Of a DNA stretch of 64,000 nt, positions 25,232 through 33,252 are shown one piece after another (position 1 is the first letter of the stretch; every line of letters starts with the position of its first letter). The notes under the pieces are model-generated. The model made no database searches. It saw only the letters and a list, made by a program, of their open reading frames with translations, and was not told where the DNA came from. The translations under genes were made by a program, and so were the position numbers. This stretch comes from Devosia sp. Root685 (GTDB taxonomy: Bacteria > Pseudomonadota > Alphaproteobacteria > Rhizobiales > Devosiaceae), in contig NZ_LMHK01000001.1 of the NCBI RefSeq assembly GCF_001427875.1, positions 808,871-872,870 of the forward strand. Direction: 5' to 3'.

Positions 25232-26386
25232 CTATCTGAAAACAGGCCGCGGGCGGGGATAGGGAATGCCGGAATTTGTCGTTAGGTCGAGGCCCGGGCG
25301 GAGGCTGGGTTCGGTGTTGGCCGCCACGTCCTGAACCGGAAAAGCCGCGACGTGGGCGGGACGCGGGCGCGGCAGGACGATGCCGGTGCGCATACGGCCG
25401 AGGTCGGTGGCGACGTGTTCGATAGCGGCGATCGTGTCCGTGAGATAGCTCGGCTGGCCTTTCAGACCCATGGGGAAAGCTGCTTCCTGGGCCTTCACAT
25501 ATTCAGCGGCGCTCTTGCCGCAGATATTGGGGCGCATATCGACCGGCGCAGCGCCGACGGCATTGGGCAGGTTGAGGATGTTCTGGCCGGTGCCCGAAGC
25601 CGAGCCGGAAAGGCCCTTGAGAAGGAGTTCGGCGGCGCGTTCGTTGCGATCGCGGCCCGAAGAGCCGCCCAGGACCACAGCCATGAGGCGGCGGCCATTG
25701 CGATCGACATCGGCCACCACATTAAGGCCGGAGGCGCAGACATAACCGGTCTTCATGCCGATGGCGCCGGGAAAGGTGGTGAGCAGGTTGTTCTGGGATT
25801 CCAGCTTCTGGCCATTGATGCGCACGACGCTGGTGCGGAACATCTGCATGTATTGGGGAAAGCTCTGCTCGATATAGAGCGAGAGAATGGCGAGATCGCG
25901 GGCGCTCATTACCTGCCGGGGATCGTGGAGCCCGTTCGGATTGACGAAATGGGTTGCCGTCAGCCCCATGCGCTTTGCCACATCGTTCATCTTGGCGACG
26001 AAATTGGCCTCGTTACCCCCGATGGTTTCGGCGATGGCCACCGCCATGTCGTTCGCCGACTTGACGATCAGGATATAGAGCGCGTCTTCGAGCGAAACCG
26101 AGGTATCGACCTTGAGGCCGGAACGGCTGGGGGCCTGGCTCAGCGCGTATTTGGAAAGCGTCACCGGCGTCTGGAGAGTCACCGTGCCCTTGGCGATCTC
26201 CTCGAAGGCGACGTAGGCCGTCATCAGCTTGGTCAGCGACGCCGGATGCCAGGGCTGGCCGGCATCTTCGGCGTAGAGCACCTGCAGGGTGTCGCGATCG
26301 ATGAGAAGGAGCGGGGTCGCCCATGCCGGAACCAGGCTGGCGAGGCTCAGGACAAGGGCAATGGCGATACGGCGCAACAACAGCAC
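25232..26386 (-). CDS. D-alanyl-D-alanine carboxypeptidase (peptidase S11)
   Basis: A 384-residue periplasmic PBP5/6-like enzyme. A signal peptide (about residues 1-23, '...SLASLVPAWA') is followed by the S11 domain: SxxK in 'HPASLTKLMTAYVAFEEIAKG', SxN in 'KSANDMAVAIAETIGG', and KTG in 'GMKTGYVCASGLN'. The C-terminus is Pro/Arg-rich with two 'PRPRP' blocks ('IVLPRPRPAHVAAF', 'SGIPYPRPRPVFR') instead of the SPOR domain found in the paralogue at the window start. It is monocistronic, flanked by repeat family C downstream. Confidence 0.94.
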   Translation of the reverse strand: MLLLRRIAIALVLSLASLVPAWATPLLLIDRDTLQVLYAEDAGQPWHPASLTKLMTAYVAFEEIAKGTVTLQTPVTLSKYALSQAPSRSGLKVDTSVSLEDALYILIVKSANDMAVAIAETIGGNEANFVAKMNDVAKRMGLTATHFVNPNGLHDPRQVMSARDLAILSLYIEQSFPQYMQMFRTSVVRINGQKLESQNNLLTTFPGAIGMKTGYVCASGLNVVADVDRNGRRLMAVVLGGSSGRDRNERAAELLLKGLSGSASGTGQNILNLPNAVGAAPVDMRPNICGKSAAEYVKAQEAAFPMGLKGQPSYLTDTIAAIEHVATDLGRMRTGIVLPRPRPAHVAAFPVQDVAANTEPSLRPGLDLTTNSGIPYPRPRPVFR

Positions 26387-26552
26387 TGGGGAATCTCTTA
26401 AGCAGATCTTACGGGGGCGCGGCCACTCTTAGCAGCGTCCTCCTGAAGCCTCAAGAAATGGGGCAAAGTTTGACGGGACCGTGAACGGGCTGCTGACGCA
26501 TCTTGTCGCGGAGAAGCGAAATCGTGGCATCCGAACCGTTGGGGATCCTGCC

Positions 26553-27122
26553 ATGACCACTTTTGTTACCATTCTCACGCCCGGCTATGCCGATTGGGAA
26601 ACCGCGCTGCTCAATGCTGCGGCCCGCAGCTACTATGGGGTAAACACGCTTTTCGCCTCGCCGGATGGCGAGGAGGTCGTGTCCTCGGGCGGGCTTCGGG
26701 TGACGCCCAACATGGCTGTGGCCGATATCGATGTCGAAGAAATCGACGCGGTTTTGGTCAATGGCGGCACGATCTGGAGCACGCCTTGCGCGCCGGATAT
26801 TGCCGATCTGTTGCGCCGGGCACACGCTGCGGGGAAGACCATAGGCGGAATTTGTGACGGGACACTGGCGCTGGCCCGGGCAGGGTTGCTCGACAATGTG
26901 CCGCATACGGCCAATGGGCCGGAGAGCCTGCCCGATACCGGTTACAAGGGCGTATCGCACTATCGGGATCAGCCGCACGCGGTACTGTCGGGCAAGATCG
27001 TGACGGCGCCGGGCACCGCGCCCGTCAGTTTCATGGGCGCGGTGTTTGAAGCGCTCGGGATGCGCAATGGCGATATGGACTTTTATCTCGGGCTTTATGG
27101 CGCCGAGCATAAGGCGGCCTAA
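26553..27122 (+). CDS. DJ-1/PfpI family protein
   Basis: A 189-residue member of the DJ-1/PfpI superfamily, resembling the YdeA-like/thiamine biosynthesis-type glutamine amidotransferase-like group. The nucleophile elbow 'GKTIGGICDGTLALARAGLLD' has Cys101, and 'GYADWETALLNAA' supplies the Glu16 position that pairs with it in DJ-1. Functions in the family range from glyoxalase and protein deglycation to stress protection; sequence alone does not decide. ATG 26553 gives 'MTTFVTILTPGYADWE'. Its 3' end overlaps the GH3 gene's 3' end by four bases, convergent. Confidence 0.87.
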   Translation: MTTFVTILTPGYADWETALLNAAARSYYGVNTLFASPDGEEVVSSGGLRVTPNMAVADIDVEEIDAVLVNGGTIWSTPCAPDIADLLRRAHAAGKTIGGICDGTLALARAGLLDNVPHTANGPESLPDTGYKGVSHYRDQPHAVLSGKIVTAPGTAPVSFMGAVFEALGMRNGDMDFYLGLYGAEHKAA

Positions 27123-29575
27123 ACAGGCAGCATCAGGATCGTGTTGCGCTTGATGGTCGCCGTCAGCGGCAGGTCGGCGGAGGACTGGCCGACGCTGAGG
27201 GTGAATTCGCCGGATTCGACGAGCCAATGTTTGGCTTCGGCGCGGAAAAAGGCGAAGGAGCGGGCGTCGAGAGTCAGCGTTACCTCGCGGCTCTCGCCGG
27301 GTTCGAGGGCCACCTTGGCGAAGGCTTTGAGTTCCTTGGCCGGGCGCGGTGACGACGCTTCTGGGTCCGAGACGTAAAGTTGGACGACCGTCGAGCCGGC
27401 GCGGGCGCCGGTATTGGTGACGGTGAGCGTTGCGGTTACGTCGCCGTCGGCTTCGAAATTTCTGTCATCGACCGTGAGGTCGCTGAGGGCAAAGCTTGTG
27501 TAGCCGAGGCCGAAGCCGAAGGGATAGAGCGGGGTCATGCCGAGGCGATCGTAGTGGCGGTAGCCGACGAAAATGCCTTCTTCGTAGCGGACCTTGCCTT
27601 CGAGGCCCGGATAGACTTCGCGGTCCTGGCTATGGGCCGGGTTATCGGCCCAGCGCACCGGGAAGGTTTGCGGCAAGCGGCCGCCGGGTTCGGCTGATCC
27701 GGTGAGGACGTCGGCAATGGCGTTGCCAGCTTCCTGGCCGGGATACCAGGCTTGGACGACGGCGCGGACCGAGTTGATCCAGGGCATTTCGATGGGACCG
27801 CCGGTTTGGAGGACCACGACGGTGTTCGGGTTAGCCGCGGCGACGGCGGCGACCAGTTCGTTCTGGCGGCCGGGGAGTTCGATGCCGGGGAGATCGCTGC
27901 CTTCGGTGTCCCATTCGCCATTGCGGCCGATGAAGACCACGGCGGTATCGGCATTGCGGGCGGCGCGGACGGCTTCGGCAATATCGGCGTCGCCGAGCGG
28001 CAGGCCGATGCCACAGGCGAAGGCGGCAAGGCCGAGGGTGGCGAAATCCTTGGTGACGAATTCTATGGTCACGTCATAGGTGCGACCGGCTGCGAGGTCT
28101 GCGGTGCCCACGACTTCGTCGCAGCCTTCTTCGAAGAAGGTCCGGCCCTTGGTCCAGTTGGTCCAGGCGTCGGCGACGAGTTTTCCATCGACAAATACCT
28201 TGGTGAAGCCGGCGGAGTAGATGCCGACGCGGTGGGTACCGGATTTTTCGGGGGTGTAGGTGGCGCGGATGCGGGCGGAGAAATGCAGGGGATCGACCTT
28301 GCCTTCGGCCACATTGCCGATCCAGAAGGCCTGGGCGTCTTCCTGCGTGCCGATGTGGACGGGCTCGCCTTCGAGCTTTTCGTTGTTGAAATATTCGACG
28401 GTGAGGGTCCCGCGAAGGAGTGGCTCGAAGCGGTCATTGCCGCAGCCCGTGGCGTAGGTCAGTTGATCCTCGCCGAGCTGAGCGACAAGGCCCTCCCAAG
28501 GCGAGATGCGATAGTGAGCGTTGAGCTGGGCGCTGCCGCCTCCCATGATCTGGGCGCGCTTGGCATTGGGGCCGATGACGGCGATGCGGCTTTCGGGCTT
28601 CAGCGGCAGGGTGCTGTTGTTTTTGAGGAGGACAGCGGCTTCGGCACCGGCGCGGCGGATCAGGGCGCGGTGTTCGGGGCGGTCGTTGGCCTGTTCCTGA
28701 TGGGGGCGGTGATCGTCGAGCGAGCCGACGCGCTCCATGAGACGCAACATTGCGGTTACGCTGATGTCGAGCGTTTCGGCGGAGACTTCCCCAGCGTTTA
28801 CGGCGTCGATCAGTTTCGGGCCGCGGTCGCGGGCTGGCCCGGGCATTTCGAGGTCGAGGCCGGCATTGACGGTTTCGGCGGTCGAATGGGAGCCGAACCA
28901 GTCGGACATGACGATGCCGTCAAAACCCCATTCGTTGCGGAGGACCGTGGAGAGGAGCCAGTTGTGTTCGGAGGTGAAGGTGCCGTTGAGGCGGTTATAG
29001 GAGCTCATGACGCCCCAGGTGCCGGCCTTTTTCACCGCCCATTCGAAGGGGATGAGATAGATTTCGCGGAGGGAGCGTTCATCGATTTCGCTCGACATGG
29101 TCGTGCGCTCGATCTCGCTTTCATTGCCGACGAAATGCTTGATGGTGGCGCCGATCCCCTGCCCTTGCAGGCCCGTGATGTAGCCGACGGCGAGTTCGGC
29201 CGAAAGGAATGGGTCTTCGGAATAGCATTCGAAATTGCGGCCATTGGTGACCGAGCGGTGGATGTTCACCGTAGGGGCGAGCAGCATATGTGCGCCCTTG
29301 GATTTTACCTCGTCCGCGAGGGCAGCACCGATTTCTTCGACCAGCGGAACATTCCAGGTGGCGCCGATGGCAATGCCGACCGGGAAGCTTGCCGATTTGA
29401 CACCACCGATGAGCGAGCCGCCACCGCGGGCGCCATTGGGGCCATCGGTCACGCGGAGCTTGCCGACGCCAAGGCGCGGTACGGCCGGAACGGACCAGAA
29501 ATCCTCGCCGGACAGGATGGAGACCTTCTCCTCAAGCGTCATTTCAGACAAAAGCTGCTCGATGCGATCGCTCAC
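27119..29575 (-). CDS. beta-glucosidase, glycoside hydrolase family 3 with PA14 insert
   Basis: An 818-residue retaining beta-glycosidase. GTG 29575 is chosen because GGAGGAG lies six bases upstream; upstream ATGs at 29593, 29599 and 29644 lack a site. The layout is GH3 N-terminal barrel ('MTLEEKVSILSGEDFWSV', 'KLRVTDGPNGARGG') with the nucleophile Asp in 'GIVMSDWFGSHST', GH3 C-terminal domain with a PA14 insert (about 370-520, 'YTPEKSGTHRVGIYSAGFTKVFVDG'), then a C-terminal fibronectin III-like domain. Such enzymes cleave cellobiose, gentiobiose or plant glucosides. There is no signal peptide, so it is cytoplasmic, and no transporter lies next to it. Confidence 0.95.
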   Translation of the reverse strand: MSDRIEQLLSEMTLEEKVSILSGEDFWSVPAVPRLGVGKLRVTDGPNGARGGGSLIGGVKSASFPVGIAIGATWNVPLVEEIGAALADEVKSKGAHMLLAPTVNIHRSVTNGRNFECYSEDPFLSAELAVGYITGLQGQGIGATIKHFVGNESEIERTTMSSEIDERSLREIYLIPFEWAVKKAGTWGVMSSYNRLNGTFTSEHNWLLSTVLRNEWGFDGIVMSDWFGSHSTAETVNAGLDLEMPGPARDRGPKLIDAVNAGEVSAETLDISVTAMLRLMERVGSLDDHRPHQEQANDRPEHRALIRRAGAEAAVLLKNNSTLPLKPESRIAVIGPNAKRAQIMGGGSAQLNAHYRISPWEGLVAQLGEDQLTYATGCGNDRFEPLLRGTLTVEYFNNEKLEGEPVHIGTQEDAQAFWIGNVAEGKVDPLHFSARIRATYTPEKSGTHRVGIYSAGFTKVFVDGKLVADAWTNWTKGRTFFEEGCDEVVGTADLAAGRTYDVTIEFVTKDFATLGLAAFACGIGLPLGDADIAEAVRAARNADTAVVFIGRNGEWDTEGSDLPGIELPGRQNELVAAVAAANPNTVVVLQTGGPIEMPWINSVRAVVQAWYPGQEAGNAIADVLTGSAEPGGRLPQTFPVRWADNPAHSQDREVYPGLEGKVRYEEGIFVGYRHYDRLGMTPLYPFGFGLGYTSFALSDLTVDDRNFEADGDVTATLTVTNTGARAGSTVVQLYVSDPEASSPRPAKELKAFAKVALEPGESREVTLTLDARSFAFFRAEAKHWLVESGEFTLSVGQSSADLPLTATIKRNTILMLPV

Positions 29576-29659
29576 CGTATTCTCCTCCGGCATAGTCATT
29601 GGCGCGAAAAGACAGGCCCCGAGGGAGCCTGTCAATCGGTCCACCTAGGGTAATTCTAC

Positions 29660-30052
29660 TCAGCGCGGTGCGATTGGCGCTTTCCGCAGGCGACCCCAGA
29701 GGACGAAAAGCGAGAGGGCCAACAGGACGAGATTAACCGGCAGGACCTGGAATTCGCCGCGCGAGGAATGAAGGGCGATGGCGAGGATTTGAATAATGGA
29801 AAAGCCGAGCGCCGCGAGTGGTGTCAGCTTGGGCGCGATGCGTGTGGCAGCCGGCAGAATGATGCCGATGGCGCCCAGCACTTCCATGGTGCCGATGAAG
29901 CGGGTCAGCAGTTCGGGATAATCACCGGCATAGGACATGCCCGAGGCGACCAGAGCGTCGATCGGCTGTGTGAGCTTCATGAAGCCCGCCATAACGTAGA
30001 CGGCGGCGAGGATCACCTGCGCCGCCCAAAGCCCGATATTCCATTTGTTCAT
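29660..30052 (-). CDS. DoxX family membrane protein
   Basis: A 130-residue inner-membrane protein with four hydrophobic segments ('LWAAQVILAAVYVMAGFMKL', 'LTRFIGTMEVLGAIGIILPAA', 'LTPLAALGFSIIQILAIAL', 'LPVNLVLLALSLFVLWGRL'). The conserved 'AGFMKLTQP' and 'GTMEVLGAIGIILPA' mark the DoxX-like family. ATG 30052 is chosen because GGGGGAGA lies seven bases upstream. It is transcribed divergently from an HxlR regulator 243 bases away, a very common pair, so it is likely under that regulator's control. The biochemical role of the family is poorly defined (redox or thiol stress in some cases). Confidence 0.88.
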   Translation of the reverse strand: MNKWNIGLWAAQVILAAVYVMAGFMKLTQPIDALVASGMSYAGDYPELLTRFIGTMEVLGAIGIILPAATRIAPKLTPLAALGFSIIQILAIALHSSRGEFQVLPVNLVLLALSLFVLWGRLRKAPIAPR

Positions 30053-30232
30053 AGCTTGTCTCCCCCTGCTGACGACATGTCGCACCGGGCCGACCGGTCT
30101 GCGGCTTATGCTGGTCTGCAAACGGCAGTTTTCTGCGCTTCCGGTGCTCACGTACCTTAAATGTACGTTCCGCTCCGGTTCTCGAAAACAACCATTTTCG
30201 CCACAGCTTAAGCCGCAGTTCGGCCGGCCCTC

Positions 30233-30261
30233 TAGTCACAACTAGTAACTGTGTTTATATT
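30233..30261 (+). promoter_or_regulatory. candidate hxlR-type promoter with overlapping operator
   Basis: TATATT (30256-30261) is a good -10 box 35 bases before the regulator's ATG. An imperfect inverted repeat CACAactagtaacTGTG (30237-30253) lies immediately upstream, in the spacer where a repressor would block both divergent genes. The -35 is poor. Confidence 0.35.
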
Positions 30262-30295
30262 AGTGCCCAAGTACCCGCAATAAGGAGGCACAGCC

Positions 30296-30715
30296 ATGTC
30301 ACTGACCGATACATCCCAGCACTCGAACTGCTCTGCGATGTCCGATGTGCTGAGCCGGATTGGCGACAAATGGAGCGTGATGGTTGTCGGCATGTTGAGC
30401 CGCAATGGCACGCTGCGGTTCAACGAACTCAAGCGCCTGATCAATGGCGTGTCGCAGCGCATGCTGACGCTGACTTTGCGCAATCTTGAGCGCGATGGGC
30501 TCGTCAGCCGCACGATCTATCCCGAGGTGCCACCGCGGGTGGAATATAGCCTGACGGAAATGGGCAAGACACTGCAGGGGCCGATCAACGCGCTCTGGGA
30601 CTGGACGGCCGATAACCATCACTCGATCATCGATGCTCGCGATATCTACGATCAGCGGCTGCATGCGGTGGAAGCGGCAGAGCCACGCAAGATTGCCTAT
30701 GCCCGCGGGCAGTAA
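30296..30715 (+). CDS. HxlR family winged-helix transcriptional regulator
   Basis: A 139-residue MarR-like DNA-binding protein. The HxlR core runs about residues 10-105: 'CSAMSDVLSRIGDKWSVMVVGML' with the characteristic N-terminal Cys and 'GDKW', 'LRFNELKRLINGVSQRMLTLTLRNLERDGLVSRTIYPEVPPRVEYSLTEMG' for the recognition helix and wing. Many members sense electrophiles or oxidants through the Cys. AAGGAGG lies before ATG 30296. It is divergent from doxX, which is its likely target together with itself. Confidence 0.94.
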   Translation: MSLTDTSQHSNCSAMSDVLSRIGDKWSVMVVGMLSRNGTLRFNELKRLINGVSQRMLTLTLRNLERDGLVSRTIYPEVPPRVEYSLTEMGKTLQGPINALWDWTADNHHSIIDARDIYDQRLHAVEAAEPRKIAYARGQ

Positions 30716-30726
30716 CACCCGCTAGC

Positions 30727-30796
30727 TGTCATCCCGGCGAAGGCCGGGATCCATCTTGAAAACTCAGGATGGGCCCCGGCCTTCGCCGGGGTGACA
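30727..30796. repeat. dispersed palindromic repeat, family A, full copy
   Basis: TGTCATCCCGGCGAAGGCCGGG...CCCCGGCCTTCGCCGGGGTGACA, nearly identical to 14438-14508 and 53269-53338. It lies between convergent hxlR and mipZ gene ends and may act as a transcription stop for either. Confidence 0.92.
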
Positions 30797-30835
30797 ATCG
30801 AGTTTAGATAAATCCCACCAAAAGGCCCAATGGCC

Positions 30836-31738
30836 TCAGGTTTCCGACGGCGCCATGTGGACGAAGCGGTCGGTTTCGCGTTTGCCGGCTTCCAGCACTT
30901 CGCGGCGGGCTTCGGCGCGGCGGCTGAAGGGTAGGTTCAGGGCGGCGACGAGGGCGCGGTATTCCTGGCGAGCGCTGGTGTGGGACATGGACGGCACGCC
31001 GCCCAGGAGTTCGTCGTCCAGCGGATCGAACACGGTCATGCCGGTGGCAAAGAGCGAGCGGAAGATCACGCGCTCGGCTATGCCATCGGAGACGCGGCAG
31101 CCGAGGCGCATGGCGATGCGCTCGAGCATGGTCTGCACCTGCCGCATGTTTCGCGACGAGAGCATGGAAATGCGGTTGCGCACGAGCACCCAGTCGATGG
31201 TACGGCCGTCGATGGAGAGCCGCTCGGAGCGGGCGCGCTGCACGAGGCGGGCATAGTGGCTCAACTCGCGCGGCTCGCCGGTGACCGGATCGACATGGGC
31301 CATGACGTTGAGGTCGATGAGGCTGTCATTGACCGGGGTGACCAGCGTATCGGCCAGCGAATGGGCGAGGCGCGTCAGGTTGGTATCGAAGCCGGGCGTG
31401 TCGATGACGATGAATTCGCTCGATTGTTCCACCTCGGCGATGGCCTGGCGGAAAAGGTCGAATTCGACGCGGTTATTTTCCTTGAGGGAATCGCCGCGGG
31501 CCAGAGGCAGGTGGAAATGGGTGGTGTGCGGCAGGCTGAGGCCACGCTGGCGGGCCCAGTCGCGGCGATTGCGTACATAATGGGTCAGCGTCTGCTGGCG
31601 GCTATCGACGTCGATCGAGGCAACCTTGTAGCCCTGATAGAGCAGATAGATAGCCAGATGGAAGGCCGTGGTCGATTTGCCCGACCCACCCTTCTCATTG
31701 CCAACGACGATGACATGCGCCGCCTGTCGAACCATCAC
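30836..31738 (-). CDS. mipZ: division plane positioning ATPase MipZ
   Basis: A 300-residue ParA/MinD-type ATPase that forms a bipolar gradient through ParB and inhibits FtsZ away from midcell in alphaproteobacteria. The deviant Walker A is 'VVGNEKGGSGKSTTAFHL', Walker A' is 'VASIDVDSRQQTLTHYVRNRRDW' and Walker B is 'FIVIDTPGFD'. 'LVTPVNDSLIDLNVMAHVDP' and 'WVLVRNRISMLSSRNM' match MipZ rather than generic ParA. The length is typical. It is monocistronic, with a palindrome upstream at 31800-31821. ParA/ParB are not in the window. Confidence 0.95.
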   Translation of the reverse strand: MMVRQAAHVIVVGNEKGGSGKSTTAFHLAIYLLYQGYKVASIDVDSRQQTLTHYVRNRRDWARQRGLSLPHTTHFHLPLARGDSLKENNRVEFDLFRQAIAEVEQSSEFIVIDTPGFDTNLTRLAHSLADTLVTPVNDSLIDLNVMAHVDPVTGEPRELSHYARLVQRARSERLSIDGRTIDWVLVRNRISMLSSRNMRQVQTMLERIAMRLGCRVSDGIAERVIFRSLFATGMTVFDPLDDELLGGVPSMSHTSARQEYRALVAALNLPFSRRAEARREVLEAGKRETDRFVHMAPSET

Positions 31739-31799
31739 GCCCCCAAATCAGTCGCAGGATTCTCGACTCTTCACGCCTTATGCACAAGCGGGACGAACA

Positions 31800-31821
31800 T
31801 TAACAATCGTTAAACGATTAA
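31800..31821. promoter_or_regulatory. palindrome upstream of mipZ, CtrA-like half-sites
   Basis: AATCGT-TAA-ACGATT (31805-31819) is a perfect interrupted palindrome, and TTAA occurs at 31800, 31810 and 31818. TTAAC-type repeats are the CtrA recognition element, though the usual spacing is seven bases and here it is six and four. It lies 62-83 bases before the mipZ start. Confidence 0.3.
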
Positions 31822-31839
31822 TGCGACGCGATTTCAGGC

Positions 31840-32265
31840 CTACAAAAGGCCGAGGCGCGCGAGTTCGGCGGCAATCTCTACGGAGTTTTCCGCATCATTG
31901 GCCGCAATATCGGGCGGTGCATCCTTGGGTTGGAGGTAGCGCCAGCCCTGGAAGGGGCGTTTGGGGTAAGGAATCGTACGGATGAGCTCGGGCGACATGA
32001 TGATGTCGCAGTAATTCTTGCCTTCAGCGTCGGTATAGGACGCCAGCCGCTGAATGACCTGCCGGCAGACGATGGCACCGGCGATGACCCAATAGATCGA
32101 GCCCTGGCCTTCCATTTCTGCGCCGCGCTTGGGCATCATGCGGGTGCGATGGACGTGGACGTCTTCACCGTAATCCGCGCCCCACCAATGGGCGCGCTCG
32201 TCGCGGTAGCTTTCCAGCTCCTCGAAGCTGGAAACGCCGACGCAGAGTTTGACCATGTGGATCAT
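31840..32265 (-). CDS. DUF1489 family protein
   Basis: A 141-residue cytoplasmic protein of the alphaproteobacterial DUF1489 family. The N-terminus 'MIHMVKLCVGVSSFEELESY' matches family members that begin MVHLxKLCVG, so ATG 32265 is preferred over 32256. Conserved blocks are 'VHVHRTRMMPKRGAEMEGQGSIYWVIAGAIVCRQVI', with 'RTRMMPKR', and 'PYPKRPFQGWRYL'. The function is unknown; the basic patches could bind nucleic acid. Its start overlaps the GST stop by four bases (ATGA), so it is translationally coupled to the GST gene upstream. Confidence 0.88.
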   Translation of the reverse strand: MIHMVKLCVGVSSFEELESYRDERAHWWGADYGEDVHVHRTRMMPKRGAEMEGQGSIYWVIAGAIVCRQVIQRLASYTDAEGKNYCDIIMSPELIRTIPYPKRPFQGWRYLQPKDAPPDIAANDAENSVEIAAELARLGLL

Positions 32266-32939
32266 GCGAGGGTTCCGGGAGCTACCCGACCCTGAATGAC
32301 ATCGATCTCGTCGTCGTCGACGATCCATGGCTCGTGGAGAGCCAAAGCGAGCCAAGCCTGGAAGGCGGGCAGGCTGTAGATGGCTTCGACATAGCCGGCG
32401 GCGGTGTCGGAAATGGGCAGTGCATAGGTGCGGAGACGCGTTGCGAGGGGCGCGAACATGGCGTCGGCGGCGGAAAAGCTGCCGAAGAGGAATGGGCCGC
32501 CGGAGCGCGCGAGGAAATCGCCCCACAATTGTTCGATGCGGTGAAGATCCTTGCGAACGAGATCCGGATCGACCTTGCCGGGATGGGAGGCGCGCAGGTT
32601 CATCGGAGCATTGCTGCGCAGCGCCATGAAGCCTGCATGCATTTCCGAAGCCGCCGAGCGCGCAAGGGCGCGGTCGCGCTGATCGGCTGGCCAGATGTGC
32701 TTTTCGGGATATTTGTCCGCGAGGTATTCGATGATCGCGAGGGTCTCGGCGATGGCGAGATCGCCATCGATCAGCACCGGCACTTTTCCGGTGGGCGAGC
32801 GGGCCGCGAGCGTTTCGCGCCAGCCTTCGCCCGAGAGCATCAGCACCTCGTCTTCGAAGGGGAGATCGAAATGGCGCAGCACCAGCCAGGGGCGCAGCGA
32901 CCAGGACGAATAGTTGCGATTTCCGATGAGCAGTTTCAT
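32262..32939 (-). CDS. glutathione S-transferase
   Basis: A 225-residue GST with an N-terminal thioredoxin-like domain ('MKLLIGNRNYSSWSLRPWLVL' with the active-site Ser region 'SSWSLRPW', 'TGKVPVLIDGDLAIAETLAIIEYLADKYPE' with cis-Pro and the glutathione-binding ES/ET) and a C-terminal all-helical domain. It conjugates or reduces electrophiles with glutathione in the cytoplasm. The frame remains open to 33185 by chance; ATG 32939 gives the family start. It is coupled to DUF1489 downstream. Confidence 0.93.
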   Translation of the reverse strand: MKLLIGNRNYSSWSLRPWLVLRHFDLPFEDEVLMLSGEGWRETLAARSPTGKVPVLIDGDLAIAETLAIIEYLADKYPEKHIWPADQRDRALARSAASEMHAGFMALRSNAPMNLRASHPGKVDPDLVRKDLHRIEQLWGDFLARSGGPFLFGSFSAADAMFAPLATRLRTYALPISDTAAGYVEAIYSLPAFQAWLALALHEPWIVDDDEIDVIQGRVAPGTLA

Positions 32940-32957
32940 GCAAAAGACCTTGCTGCA

Positions 32958-32994
32958 AAAGGAAGGGCGCCCTGTGGCAAGGGCGCCCTTCCCT
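32958..32994 (-). terminator. strong stem-loop between the 33-aa gene and GST
   Basis: GGAAGGGCGCCC (32961-32972) and GGGCGCCCTTCC (32981-32992) form a perfect 12-bp stem with an eight-base loop. On the minus strand TTTTGC follows the stem, so it can terminate the small gene at 33020-33121 before GST. On the plus strand no gene precedes it. Confidence 0.75.
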
Positions 32995-33019
32995 AAATCT
33001 TTTCGGTACGGAACTCCAG

Positions 33020-33121
33020 CTAGACGCCGGCGACCACCGAGATAACGAGCCCCATCGAAAGAAGGGCGACGAGGGCCCAGCTTATAGAATGCCAGGCCAG
33101 GGTCTTCGGTTGACTGCGCAT
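33020..33121 (-). CDS. small membrane peptide, 33 aa
   Basis: A 34-codon frame from ATG 33121 to TAG 33020. AAGGAG lies exactly seven bases before the ATG, the best ribosome binding site in this neighbourhood. The peptide has a basic N-terminus (MRSQPKTLAWHS) followed by one membrane-spanning segment, 'ISWALVALLSMGLVISVVAG'. It ends 26 bases before a 12-bp terminator hairpin, so it appears to be an independent gene. No family is recognised. Small single-helix peptides of this kind often modulate larger membrane proteins; here that is inference. Confidence 0.6.
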   Translation of the reverse strand: MRSQPKTLAWHSISWALVALLSMGLVISVVAGV

Positions 33122-33252
33122 TTTGCCGCTCCTTGTCAGCCGTCACGCCGACCCGCTCAGGACGCTTCGAGGGGCCGGTCAGCAAGCGTTAACTGTGTCA
33201 CGTAACCTTTGCAAGTGACCCATCTGCAACAGTGCACAACCGGTTTTGGATC

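Noticed and set aside
27752..29653. 633-codon plus-strand frame opposite the GH3 gene
   Set aside because: Composition artefact; the GH3 enzyme has complete domains on the other strand.
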